Part shown: piece by piece, positions 1 through 6,214 of the stretch
Numbering within the stretch: the first letter of the stretch is position 1
Layout: the number at the start of each line of letters is the position of its first letter
Assembly: GCA_035555315.1 (NCBI GenBank)
Contig: DATMGU010000011.1
Coordinates: 1 to 16,640 of the forward strand
Source: DATMGU01 sp035555315
GTDB lineage: Bacteria; Pseudomonadota; Alphaproteobacteria; ATCC43930; CGMCC-115725
DNA: 16,640 nt
Direction of reading: 5' to 3'
Made by a program: the position numbers and the translations under genes
The notes under the pieces: generated by a model
The model's database searches: none
What the model was told of the DNA's origin: nothing
Seen by the model: only the letters and a program-made list of their open reading frames with translations

Positions 1-157
1 CCAGATCTCGGCCAGCATCAGCGATGTCGGCCAATCGGTGGACCAGGCGAGCCAGGTCGCCGGCGAGGTCCGCGAGGCCGCCGAACTGATGGGCACCGAA
101 GCCGATACCCTCAAGGGCGATGTCGCAGGCTTCCTCGGCGGTATCCGCGCAGCCTGA
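1..157 (+). CDS. C-terminal end of a methyl-accepting chemotaxis-like protein (partial)
   Basis: Only the last 51 codons are present, read from base 2 to a TGA at 155-157. The peptide begins QISASISDVGQSVDQASQVA and ends FLGGIRAA. It is a Ser/Ala/Gln-rich helical heptad-like stretch, typical of the C-terminal end of the cytoplasmic signalling domain of chemoreceptors, where the final helix follows the CheA/CheW-binding hairpin. The GxFLxxIRAA-like ending is common in alphaproteobacterial receptors. The sensor domain, membrane segments and hairpin tip lie outside the window, so the ligand cannot be inferred. It could instead be another protein with a receptor-type signalling domain. It is followed by a 165-bp gap before the liv operon, so co-transcription is uncertain. 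Confidence 0.7.
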   Translation, partial: QISASISDVGQSVDQASQVAGEVREAAELMGTEADTLKGDVAGFLGGIRAA

Positions 158-322
158 GCATCGGGATCGCGGCGGTTGAGAAGCCGACCGGCGGCGCCCC
201 TCTCCGTTGGGCTCGGCCAACACCGGAACGCTTGTATCCGTGCCGATCAGGCGGTAGTTTCGCTTAGCATCAATCAAAATCAGGGAAAGCTAATTTCCTG
301 GTCGATACTGGGTGGAAAGCGT
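158..322 (+). promoter_or_regulatory. Intergenic region upstream of livG, probable promoter location
   Basis: This gap separates the chemoreceptor end from livG. The left half is GC-rich and holds a small hairpin (GTTGG 206-210, loop 211-216, CCAAC 217-221) with no T-run, so it is a poor terminator. The right half (about 255-300) is the most AT-rich stretch nearby and holds a dyad, GGGAAA 283-288 and TTTCCT 294-299, with a GCTAA loop. I found no convincing -35/-10 pair. GGAAAG at 314-319 is the likely ribosome binding site for the TTG start at 323. Confidence 0.3.
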
Positions 323-1075
323 TTGGCCGATCTCATCTTGGAAACCGTCGATCTGAGTAAGGATTTCCTCGGTTTTACCGCGGTCCGCAAGGTCAATCTC
401 AAGGTCCGGCGCGGGACCATCCACGCGCTGATCGGCCCGAATGGGGCGGGCAAGACCACCGTCTTCAATCTCCTCACCAAATTCCACAAGCCGACACGCG
501 GCAAGATCCTGTTCAATGGCGCCGACGTCACCCGCGTCTCGCCGGCCGATATCGCGCGGCGCGGCATCGTGCGCTCGTTCCAGATCTCGGCGGTGTTCGC
601 GCATCTGAGCGTGCGTGACAATGTCCGCGTGGCGCTGCAGCGCCGCCTGGGCAATTCGTTTCATTTCTGGCGGTCGGAGCGGGTGCTTTATCAATTGCAC
701 GATCAGGCGGACGAATTGATCGCGGCCGTCGGTTTGGAGGCCTTCACCCATACGCTGGCCGGCGAAATGCCCTATGGCCGCAAACGGGCATTGGAGATCG
801 CGACGACCTTGGCGCTCGATCCTGAAATGCTGCTGCTCGACGAACCGATGGCCGGGCTCGGTCACGAGGATATCGGCCGGATCGCGGAACTCATTCGCAC
901 GGTCTCGAAGACCCGGACGGTGCTGATGGTCGAGCATAATCTGTCGATCGTCGCCGACCTGTCGGATACGATTTCGGTGCTGCAACGCGGCGAGATCCTG
1001 GCCGAGGGCGGTTATGCCGAGGTATCGACCAACCCCGCCGTGATCGAGGCCTATGTGGGGACCGGACATGCTTGA
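323..1075 (+). CDS. livG: Branched-chain amino-acid type ABC transporter, ATP-binding protein LivG
   Basis: A cytoplasmic ATPase of the HAAT (branched-chain amino acid/amide/urea) importer family, working as a heterodimer with LivF beneath LivH/LivM. From the TTG at 323 the protein is 250 aa, the usual LivG length. Visible motifs are Walker A GPNGAGKTT (38-46), Q-loop Gln87 (RSFQ), Walker B MLLLDEP (169-175, catalytic Glu174) and switch His205 (VEHN). The ABC signature is degenerate: MPYGRKR at 149-155, with Lys where Gln or Glu is usual. The reading frame stays open back to a TTG at 176, but residues encoded there look unlike any LivG. The 323 start has GGAAAG at 314-319 and lies next to the conserved ADLILETVDLSKDF beginning. 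The stop overlaps the livF start (ATGCTTGA), pointing to translational coupling. The substrate is unproven because no binding protein is encoded nearby. Confidence 0.9.
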   Translation: MADLILETVDLSKDFLGFTAVRKVNLKVRRGTIHALIGPNGAGKTTVFNLLTKFHKPTRGKILFNGADVTRVSPADIARRGIVRSFQISAVFAHLSVRDNVRVALQRRLGNSFHFWRSERVLYQLHDQADELIAAVGLEAFTHTLAGEMPYGRKRALEIATTLALDPEMLLLDEPMAGLGHEDIGRIAELIRTVSKTRTVLMVEHNLSIVADLSDTISVLQRGEILAEGGYAEVSTNPAVIEAYVGTGHA

Positions 1076-1814
1076 CGCGCCGACCGCCGGCGCGGTGAAG
1101 ACGACACACGATGCCGCCATGCTGCTCGAGGTCGATGGCCTCAATGGCTGGTACGGCGAAAGCCATATCCTGCACGGCATGAAATTCCATATCGCGGCGG
1201 GCGAGGTAGTGACGCTGCTGGGCCGCAACGGCGTCGGCAAGACCACGACCCTGCGGGCGTTGATGGGAATGCTGGGCCGTGTCGAGGGCAGCATCCTGCT
1301 CGATGGCGCCGAGATCGCCGGCATGGCGTCGAATAAGATCGCCCGGCGCGGCATGGCCTATTGCCCGGAGGAGCGCGGGATTTTCGCGTCCTTGTCCGTC
1401 GAGGAGAACCTGCTGCTGCCGCCGGTCGTGCGGCCGGGCGGCATGACGGTCGACGAGATCTACAAGGTGTTTCCCAATCTGCTGGAACGGCGGCGCAGCC
1501 CGGGAACCAAGTTGAGCGGCGGCGAGCAGCAGATGCTGGCGGTCGGCCGTATCCTGCGGACCGGTGCCAATTTACTGCTGCTCGACGAGCCGTCCGAGGG
1601 GTTGGCGCCGGTCATCGTCCAGCGCATCGGCGAGGTGATCCGCGACCTCAAGGCGAAGGGTTTCACCATCCTGCTGGTCGAGCAGAATTTCCGCTTCGCC
1701 TCGACCGTCGCCGATCGGCATTATGTGGTCGAACACGGCACGGTCATCGACATGATTCCGAATAGCGAGATCGCGCAGCAGACCGAGAAGCTGCATGCAT
1801 ATCTTGGCGTCTGA
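1068..1814 (+). CDS. livF: Branched-chain amino-acid type ABC transporter, ATP-binding protein LivF
   Basis: The second ATPase of the HAAT importer. From ATG 1068 it is 248 aa, slightly longer than the usual 235-240 because of an N-terminal tail. Motifs are Walker A GRNGVGKTT (52-60), signature LSGGEQQ (149-155), Walker B LLLLDEP (169-175, catalytic Glu174), and Gln206 in VEQN at the switch position, where LivF proteins normally carry Gln instead of His. The 1068 start overlaps the livG stop by 8 bp and has GGGG at 1057-1060 as ribosome binding site. Another in-frame ATG lies 5 codons upstream at 1053, and an internal one at 1119 precedes the conserved LLEVDGLNGWYGESHILHG, so the exact start is uncertain. 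It is followed by a tandem repeat and a 144-bp gap before livH, unusually long for this operon type. Confidence 0.92.
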   Translation: MLDAPTAGAVKTTHDAAMLLEVDGLNGWYGESHILHGMKFHIAAGEVVTLLGRNGVGKTTTLRALMGMLGRVEGSILLDGAEIAGMASNKIARRGMAYCPEERGIFASLSVEENLLLPPVVRPGGMTVDEIYKVFPNLLERRRSPGTKLSGGEQQMLAVGRILRTGANLLLLDEPSEGLAPVIVQRIGEVIRDLKAKGFTILLVEQNFRFASTVADRHYVVEHGTVIDMIPNSEIAQQTEKLHAYLGV

Positions 1815-1861
1815 TCAGACTTGGGACCTACTCAGACTTTGGGACCTAGTCGGATCTGGGG
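1809..1861 (+). repeat. Palindrome over the livF stop and 17-18 bp tandem repeat
   Basis: GTCTGATCAGAC at 1809-1820 is a perfect 12-bp palindrome that includes the livF TGA. From 1815 a unit repeats: TCAGACTTGGGACCTAC (1815-1831), TCAGACTTTGGGACCTAG (1832-1849), then a decayed third copy beginning TCGGATCTGGGG (1850-1861). The spacing resembles one helical turn and a half per unit. The role is unknown. It may be a slippage-derived minisatellite or a binding or RNA-processing site between livF and livH. Confidence 0.75.
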
Positions 1862-1890
1862 GGACGCCGAGCATCTTAGGGGAAAACGAC

Positions 1891-1962
1891 ATGGCACCGA
1901 TGCGGCGCGCCCGCCGGTCGACGGGCAATGAGGGTGCAGCGACAATGACGGCGGTCCGATGA
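1891..1962 (+). CDS. Possible 23-aa leader peptide overlapping the livH start
   Basis: A short ORF begins at ATG 1891, preceded by a good Shine-Dalgarno sequence, AGGGG at 1878-1882. It ends at TGA 1960-1962, overlapping the livH ATG (1959-1961) in the classic ATGA arrangement. The peptide starts MAPMRRARRSTG and ends TMTAVR. It is basic, and has no run of Leu, Ile or Val codons (only one Val), so it does not look like a classical amino-acid attenuator peptide. livH itself has no obvious ribosome binding site, so translation of this ORF could deliver ribosomes to livH. It matches no family I know, and may be a chance ORF in GC-rich DNA. Confidence 0.35.
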   Translation: MAPMRRARRSTGNEGAATMTAVR

Positions 1963-2846
1963 TCCCGCTCCTCGGCATTCCGCCGCAGGTGTTGTTCGGG
2001 CAATTGCTGCTCGGGCTCATCAATGGCGCGTTCTACGCCATGCTCAGCCTGGGCCTCGCCATCATCTTCGGGCTGCTCAACATCATCAACTTCACCCATG
2101 GCGCGCTCTACATGATGGGCGCGTTCGTCGGCTGGCTGCTGCTCAACTATGCCGGCATAGGATATTGGCCGGCGCTGATCATCAGCCCGCTTCTGGTCGG
2201 GTTGTTCGGCGTGGTGCTGGAGCGGTTGATCATCAAGCGGATCTACAAGCTCGACCATCTCTACGGCCTGCTGCTGACCTTCGGCATGGCGCTCATCATC
2301 GAAGGCTTGTTCCGCAACCAATACGGCGTTTCGGGACAGCCCTACGCCATCCCCGCCGCGCTGCAGGGCGGCCAGAATCTGGGCTTCATGTTCCTGCCGA
2401 ATTATCGGGCCTGGGTCATCTTCGCGTCGGCCGTGGTGTGTACCGGAACCTGGTTCGCGATCGAGCGCACCAAGCTCGGCGCCTATTTGCGCGCGGCCAC
2501 GGAAAATCCCGCTTTGGTCCAGGCATTCGGCATCAACGTGCCGCGCATGGTGACGCTGACCTATGCGTTCGGCGTCGCCCTCGCGGCTCTCGCCGGCGTG
2601 CTCGCGGCACCGATCTATCAGGTCAGCCCGTTGATGGGCTCGAACATCATCATCGTCGTGTTCGCCGTGGTCGTGATCGGCGGGATGGGGTCGATCTACG
2701 GCGCCATTCTTAGCGGTTTCGGCCTCGGTCTGGTCGAGGGGATGACCAAGGTGTTCTATCCCGAGGCATCCGATACGGTGATTTTCGTGGTCATGGCCCT
2801 CGTCCTGCTGGTGAAGCCGGCCGGCCTATTCGGCAAGGCGGCTTGA
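1959..2846 (+). CDS. livH: Branched-chain amino-acid type ABC transporter permease LivH
   Basis: An inner-membrane permease of the HAAT importer, 295 aa, the normal length for LivH. It is hydrophobic throughout, with about eight membrane-spanning segments. It carries the family hallmark FGLLNIINFTHGALYMMGA (about 37-55) and the cytoplasmic coupling loop around RAATENPALVQAFGIN (about 178-193), which contacts the ATPases. The start ATG at 1959 is chosen because it leads directly into the amphipathic beginning MIPLLGIPPQVLFGQLLLGL. No strong ribosome binding site precedes it, and it overlaps a short upstream ORF by ATGA. livM follows after one base, so the two permeases are certainly co-translated. 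Substrate class (branched-chain amino acids, amides, urea or others) cannot be read from the permease alone. Confidence 0.92.
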   Translation: MIPLLGIPPQVLFGQLLLGLINGAFYAMLSLGLAIIFGLLNIINFTHGALYMMGAFVGWLLLNYAGIGYWPALIISPLLVGLFGVVLERLIIKRIYKLDHLYGLLLTFGMALIIEGLFRNQYGVSGQPYAIPAALQGGQNLGFMFLPNYRAWVIFASAVVCTGTWFAIERTKLGAYLRAATENPALVQAFGINVPRMVTLTYAFGVALAALAGVLAAPIYQVSPLMGSNIIIVVFAVVVIGGMGSIYGAILSGFGLGLVEGMTKVFYPEASDTVIFVVMALVLLVKPAGLFGKAA

Positions 2847-2847
2847 G

Positions 2848-3846
2848 ATGACGATGATGACTGAACGCGCCCGGAACGGCACCGTCGAAGGATCCGGCAT
2901 GCTGGAGCTCGCTCGGCGCCTGCTGCCTTTCGTCCTGCTCATCCTGGCGATCGCGGCCCCCTTCCTGCTCTACCCGATCTTCCTGATGAAGGCGCTGTGC
3001 TTCGCCCTGTTCGCCTGCGCCTTCAACCTGCTGCTGGGCTATACCGGCCTCTTGTCGTTCGGCCACGCGGCGTTCTTCGGCGGCGCTTCGTATATCGCGG
3101 CGCATACCATCAAAGTCTGGGGCCTGCCGCCCGAACTCGGCATCTTGGCCGGCACCGCGGTCTCCACCGTGCTGGGCCTCGCGATCGGCGCGCTGGCGAT
3201 CCGGCGCCAGGGCATTTATTTCGCCATGGTCACCCTAGCGCTCGCCCAGATGGTCTACTTCGTCTGCCTGCAGGCCAAGTTCACCGGCGGCGAGGACGGC
3301 ATCCAGGCGGTGCCGCGCGGCCATCTGCTTGGCTTCATCGACCTCACCGATAGCTTGTCGCTGTATTATTTCGTGCTGGTCGTGTTCCTGTTGGGCTTCG
3401 GTCTGATCCATCGCACGATCCACTCGCCGTTCGGCCAGGTCCTCAAGGCGATTCGCGAGAACGAGCCGCGCGCCATTTCGCTGGGCTACAAGGTCGACCA
3501 GTACAAGCTGCTGGCCTTCACCCTATCGGCCGGCCTCGCGGGTCTGGCGGGCGCCACCAAATCCCTGGTGTTTCAGTTGGCCTCGCTCACCGATGTGCAT
3601 TGGTCGATGTCCGGCAACGTCGTGCTGATGACCCTGGTCGGCGGCGTCGGCACCGTGTTCGGTCCGGTCGTCGGCGCCTTCATCGTGGTCACGATGGAGA
3701 ATTACCTGGCGCAGTTCGGCTCCTGGGTGACGGTCATCCAGGGTCTCATCTTCGTGATCTGCGTCCTGACCTTCCGGCGCGGCATCGTCGGCGAGATCGC
3801 CCAGGCGTTCCGCCTCCGGCCGCCGGAGGGCAAGTCGGGGCATTAA
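2848..3846 (+). CDS. livM: Branched-chain amino-acid type ABC transporter permease LivM
   Basis: The partner permease of LivH, 332 aa, inner membrane. A polar N-terminal tail of about 20 residues is followed by multiple hydrophobic segments. Family hallmarks are LGYTGLLSFGHAAFFGGASY (63-82), TGGEDGIQ (146-153) and the coupling loop AIRENEPRAISLGYK (201-215). ATG 2848 lies one base after the livH stop. A second in-frame ATG (residue 18, MLELARRLLPF) is a possible alternative start. The C-terminus ends EGKSGH, and the last codons plus the TAA form the first copy of a tandem repeat that continues past the gene. The gene order G-F-H-M with no livJ/livK binding protein is complete for the membrane machine but not for the transporter. 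Confidence 0.92.
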   Translation: MTMMTERARNGTVEGSGMLELARRLLPFVLLILAIAAPFLLYPIFLMKALCFALFACAFNLLLGYTGLLSFGHAAFFGGASYIAAHTIKVWGLPPELGILAGTAVSTVLGLAIGALAIRRQGIYFAMVTLALAQMVYFVCLQAKFTGGEDGIQAVPRGHLLGFIDLTDSLSLYYFVLVVFLLGFGLIHRTIHSPFGQVLKAIRENEPRAISLGYKVDQYKLLAFTLSAGLAGLAGATKSLVFQLASLTDVHWSMSGNVVLMTLVGGVGTVFGPVVGAFIVVTMENYLAQFGSWVTVIQGLIFVICVLTFRRGIVGEIAQAFRLRPPEGKSGH

Positions 3847-3869
3847 TCAAGTCGGGGCAGTAATCTAAT
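3831..3869 (+). repeat. 17-bp tandem repeat duplicating the end of livM
   Basis: CAAGTCGGGGCATTAAT (3831-3847, containing the last livM codons and its TAA) is followed directly by CAAGTCGGGGCAGTAAT (3848-3864). A CTAAT remnant (3865-3869) and a third, diverged start CAAGTCCGGGCA (3870-3881) come next. The copies differ by single bases. It looks like a slippage duplication of the gene end, comparable in unit length to the repeat after livF but different in sequence. Confidence 0.75.
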
Positions 3870-3871
3870 CA

Positions 3872-3891
3872 AGTCCGGGCAAGCCCGGGCT
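3872..3891. terminator. Candidate hairpin terminator between convergent livM and the Rieske gene
   Basis: AGTCCGGG (3872-3879), loop CAAG (3880-3883) and CCCGGGCT (3884-3891) form an 8-bp stem with one G-T pair. It sits in the 66-bp gap between two convergent stops, where a bidirectional terminator is expected. No T-run follows on either strand, so it would be a GC-only hairpin, or termination may rely on Rho. Confidence 0.45.
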
Positions 3892-3912
3892 CAACGAGGC
3901 GGCGTCAATCCG

Positions 3913-4950
3913 TCAGCTGCGCCAGCGCAGCGTGCGCGGCTTGAGCGGATTGACGAAGTCGCGCGCCTCGGCACGGCTGCGCTCGAACTCGTTCTTCAGG
4001 CGCAGATACCACCGTGCCTGCACATCGGGATCACCCAGCAGCAGCAGTTGCGGATTGTGGACCAGGCCCAACTGCTGCTTGCTGATCACGTCCCGATCCT
4101 GTGCCAGGAACGCGCGGGCGAAGGGCCGGAAGATCGGTCGCAGCGGGTCCAGCCAAGGCATCGTCCAATAGATGGTGTGATTGATCTCGGTCTCGGTGTC
4201 GTTGATCGGGGTCAGCGCCGTCAGGTGGCACATGACATGCCGGCCGATCTTGATGTGTTCGTAGCGCACGCCGGGCAGCTGGAACACGATCTCGGTCTCC
4301 GGCCGTCCGCCCAAGAGCTTGTAGGCGCGGGTGTTCGACGAGGGCGGATGGCGCGCCATGGTGAAGCCCAGCGTCGACGGCTCGAAGCGCTTCGCCTTGT
4401 CGCGGATCGCCTTTTTCGATCGCCAGAACCACGAGGCATGCACGAAGGTCGCATGGGCGGGATCGACCAGGCCGATCACCGCATGGTCGATGCCGCCTTT
4501 GAACAACATGGTCTCGACCATCTTGTAGCGCTGGTTTTCGAGCTCGGGCAGCACCGGGATCGGCGGCGCGTTGGCCGGATCGTCGCCGAAGAACACCCAG
4601 ATGTTGCCCTGTACCTCGGCGGCCGGATAAGGCTTCACCCGTACTTTGGCGAGATCGACCTGCTGGTCCTCGACCAGGGTCGGGATCAGCGTGCAGCCGC
4701 CCTGGCAGTCGAAGCGCCAGCCGTGATAGCAGCACTCGATCTCCTTGCCGTCGAAAGTGCCGAAGCTCAGCGGGATGCCGCGATGCGGGCAGATATCGAT
4801 CATCGCGAACGGCTTGCCCGCCGCGTCGCGGCCGAGCAGCACCGGCTCTCCCAACATGGTCTTGGTGAGCATCTTGCCGCGTTTCAGCCGGTGTCCCGGC
4901 AGGGCGTAATACCAGAGATCGCGGAGCGGCGGGGTGCTTTGGGCGTCCAA
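3913..4950 (-). CDS. Rieske non-haem iron oxygenase, aromatic-ring-hydroxylating alpha-subunit type
   Basis: A 345-aa cytoplasmic oxygenase with an N-terminal Rieske [2Fe-2S] domain and a C-terminal catalytic domain. Cluster ligands are Cys54 and His56 (CPHRG) and Cys73 and His76 (CCYHGW). The mononuclear iron site is visible as Asp163-x2-His166-x4-His171 in VDPAHATFVHASW, with the likely C-terminal carboxylate in QDRDVIS (Asp285 or Asp287). The single-polypeptide layout resembles VanA and pheophorbide-a-oxygenase-like enzymes, which do O-demethylation or hydroxylation. The substrate cannot be told. No ferredoxin or reductase gene adjoins it, so electrons must come from elsewhere. The start is a TTG at 4950. 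The conserved LRDLWYYALPGH lies right after it and no ATG or GTG lies just upstream in frame, with GAAAG about 8 bases upstream as a weak ribosome binding site. It stands alone on this strand, convergent with livM and divergent from ribF. Confidence 0.9.
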   Translation of the reverse strand: MDAQSTPPLRDLWYYALPGHRLKRGKMLTKTMLGEPVLLGRDAAGKPFAMIDICPHRGIPLSFGTFDGKEIECCYHGWRFDCQGGCTLIPTLVEDQQVDLAKVRVKPYPAAEVQGNIWVFFGDDPANAPPIPVLPELENQRYKMVETMLFKGGIDHAVIGLVDPAHATFVHASWFWRSKKAIRDKAKRFEPSTLGFTMARHPPSSNTRAYKLLGGRPETEIVFQLPGVRYEHIKIGRHVMCHLTALTPINDTETEINHTIYWTMPWLDPLRPIFRPFARAFLAQDRDVISKQQLGLVHNPQLLLLGDPDVQARWYLRLKNEFERSRAEARDFVNPLKPRTLRWRS

Positions 4951-5074
4951 GGTTACGCTTTCGAAAAGGTGACCGCGGGCTATTCGGCGGCGGTCGAGAC
5001 ACTACAGTCGGCCGTGTCGGGACGGAAGTGCGGTCTTGAACCGTCGGGGGTGCCCTGTTAGGGGATAACCCGTC
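4951..5074. promoter_or_regulatory. Divergent intergenic region between the Rieske gene and ribF
   Basis: The 124-bp gap must hold promoters for both the - strand oxygenase and the + strand ribF-ileS block. I see no clear -35/-10 boxes and no FMN-riboswitch-like sequence. A short dyad GACAC (4998-5002) and GTGTC (5014-5018) is the only symmetry. AGGGG at 5060-5064 is the probable ribbon of Shine-Dalgarno bases for ribF, about 10 bases before its ATG. Confidence 0.3.
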
Positions 5075-6043
5075 ATGCGTTTGTTCCGCCATCACACCGC
5101 CCTGCCGACCGATGCCCGCGGCGCCGTCCTGGCGCTGGGCAATTTCGACGGGGTGCATCGCGGCCATCAGGCGGTGATCGGCATGGCTGGCGAGATCGCC
5201 CGGCGTCTGCGGGCACCGCTCGGCGTGCTGACCTTCGAGCCACACCCCCGCCAGGTGTTCCGGCCGACCGATGCGCCCTTCCGTCTGACGCCGTTCCGCA
5301 TCAAGGCTCGGCTGATCGAGGCGCTGGGCGTCGATCTGCTGGTCAGCCTGCATTTCGATCGGAAGTTCGCGGCGCTGACCGCCGAGGCGTTCGTCCAGAC
5401 CGTGCTGATCGACGGTCTCGGCGTCCGGCATGTCGTGGTCGGCTATGATTTCGTGTTCGGCCACGGCCGCGCCGGCACGACGCAGCGCTTGAGCGAGATG
5501 GCGGCCGTGGCGGGGTTCGGCATCACCACCGTCTCGCCGGTCGCGGCCGATGCCAGCGAGGCCGGCGGCGAGATCCTCTCGTCGACCCGGGTGCGCGATC
5601 ATTTGATCGCCGGCAAACCACCGGCGGCGGCGGCCTTGCTCGGCCGTCCCTGGGAAATCGACGGCCGGGTCGAGCCCGGCGACCAGCGCGGCCGGACGAT
5701 CGGCTTTCCGACCGCGAACCTGTCGCTCGATGATTATCTCCGGCCGGCGAGCGGCGTCTACGCGGTGCGTGCCGGGATCGAAGGGCCGGGCGGCACGGTC
5801 TGGCACGATGCCGTCGCCAATCTGGGCACGCGGCCGACGGTCGACGGCACCGATCTCAGGCTCGAAGTGCATCTGTTCGACTTCGCCGGGGATCTCTACG
5901 GCCGGCATCTGCGCGTCGCCTTGGTCGATTATCTGCGACCCGAGATGAAGTTTTCCGGGCTGGACGCGCTGAAGGCCCAGATCGCCCTGGACAGCACCCG
6001 GGCGCGGGAGATTCTGGCGGCGGCGAAATTGCCGCCGGGTTGA
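5075..6043 (+). CDS. ribF: Bifunctional riboflavin kinase / FMN adenylyltransferase RibF
   Basis: A cytoplasmic enzyme converting riboflavin to FMN and then FAD, 322 aa, close to the usual 310-320. The N-terminal adenylyltransferase domain shows LGNFDGVHRGH (21-31, with the HxGH nucleotide-binding pair His28/His31) and the ISSTxVR-type element as SSTRVRDHL (169-177). The C-terminal flavokinase domain shows GRTIGFPTANL (206-216) and the catalytic Glu264 in LEVHLFDF. All key residues appear intact. ATG 5075 has AGGGG upstream. ileS follows after 171 bp. The order ribF-ileS-lspA is widely conserved in proteobacteria and supports the assignment. The product may supply FAD for the flavoenzyme DadA and many others, but no specific link is implied. 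Confidence 0.96.
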   Translation: MRLFRHHTALPTDARGAVLALGNFDGVHRGHQAVIGMAGEIARRLRAPLGVLTFEPHPRQVFRPTDAPFRLTPFRIKARLIEALGVDLLVSLHFDRKFAALTAEAFVQTVLIDGLGVRHVVVGYDFVFGHGRAGTTQRLSEMAAVAGFGITTVSPVAADASEAGGEILSSTRVRDHLIAGKPPAAAALLGRPWEIDGRVEPGDQRGRTIGFPTANLSLDDYLRPASGVYAVRAGIEGPGGTVWHDAVANLGTRPTVDGTDLRLEVHLFDFAGDLYGRHLRVALVDYLRPEMKFSGLDALKAQIALDSTRAREILAAAKLPPG

Positions 6044-6138
6044 CGGCCCGCGCGTCCCTCTCCTATGGTCCCGCGCATGGATCACGCTGTCTCGATACGC
6101 CATCGGCTCGGACCGATCAGCCCGCCGCGAATTAGCCG

Positions 6139-6166
6139 CCCGGCTCCTTGACTGCGAGGGGCCGGG
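6139..6166 (+). promoter_or_regulatory. Stem-loop in the ribF-ileS gap (possible terminator or attenuator)
   Basis: CCCGGCTCC (6139-6147) pairs with GGGGCCGGG (6158-6166) through nine pairs, one of them T-G, around a 10-base loop TTGACTGCGA. It lies 48 bases before the ileS start. No T-run follows. The stop codon of a small ORF (6077-6151) falls in the loop. It may end ribF transcription or modulate ileS. There is no tRNA-binding T-box feature that I can recognise. Confidence 0.4.
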
Positions 6167-6214
6167 ATCGTTCGCCTCATCTTCCCGAAGCCCTGATCGA
6201 GAGCCAATCCGCTC

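Noticed and set aside
176..322. N-terminal extension of livG from the TTG at 176
   Set aside because: The added 49 residues are unlike LivG, and a better-placed TTG with GGAAAG upstream gives the usual 250-aa length.
158..322. Intrinsic terminator for the chemoreceptor gene at 206-221
   Set aside because: The stem is only 5 bp and no T-run follows, so it cannot be called with confidence.
290..1354. A 354-codon - strand frame opposite livG and livF
   Set aside because: It is a shadow of two genes with complete ABC ATPase motifs on the + strand.
1815..1861. Repeat-spacer pattern that might suggest a CRISPR
   Set aside because: The units are directly adjacent with no spacers, only two to three copies exist, and no cas gene is nearby.
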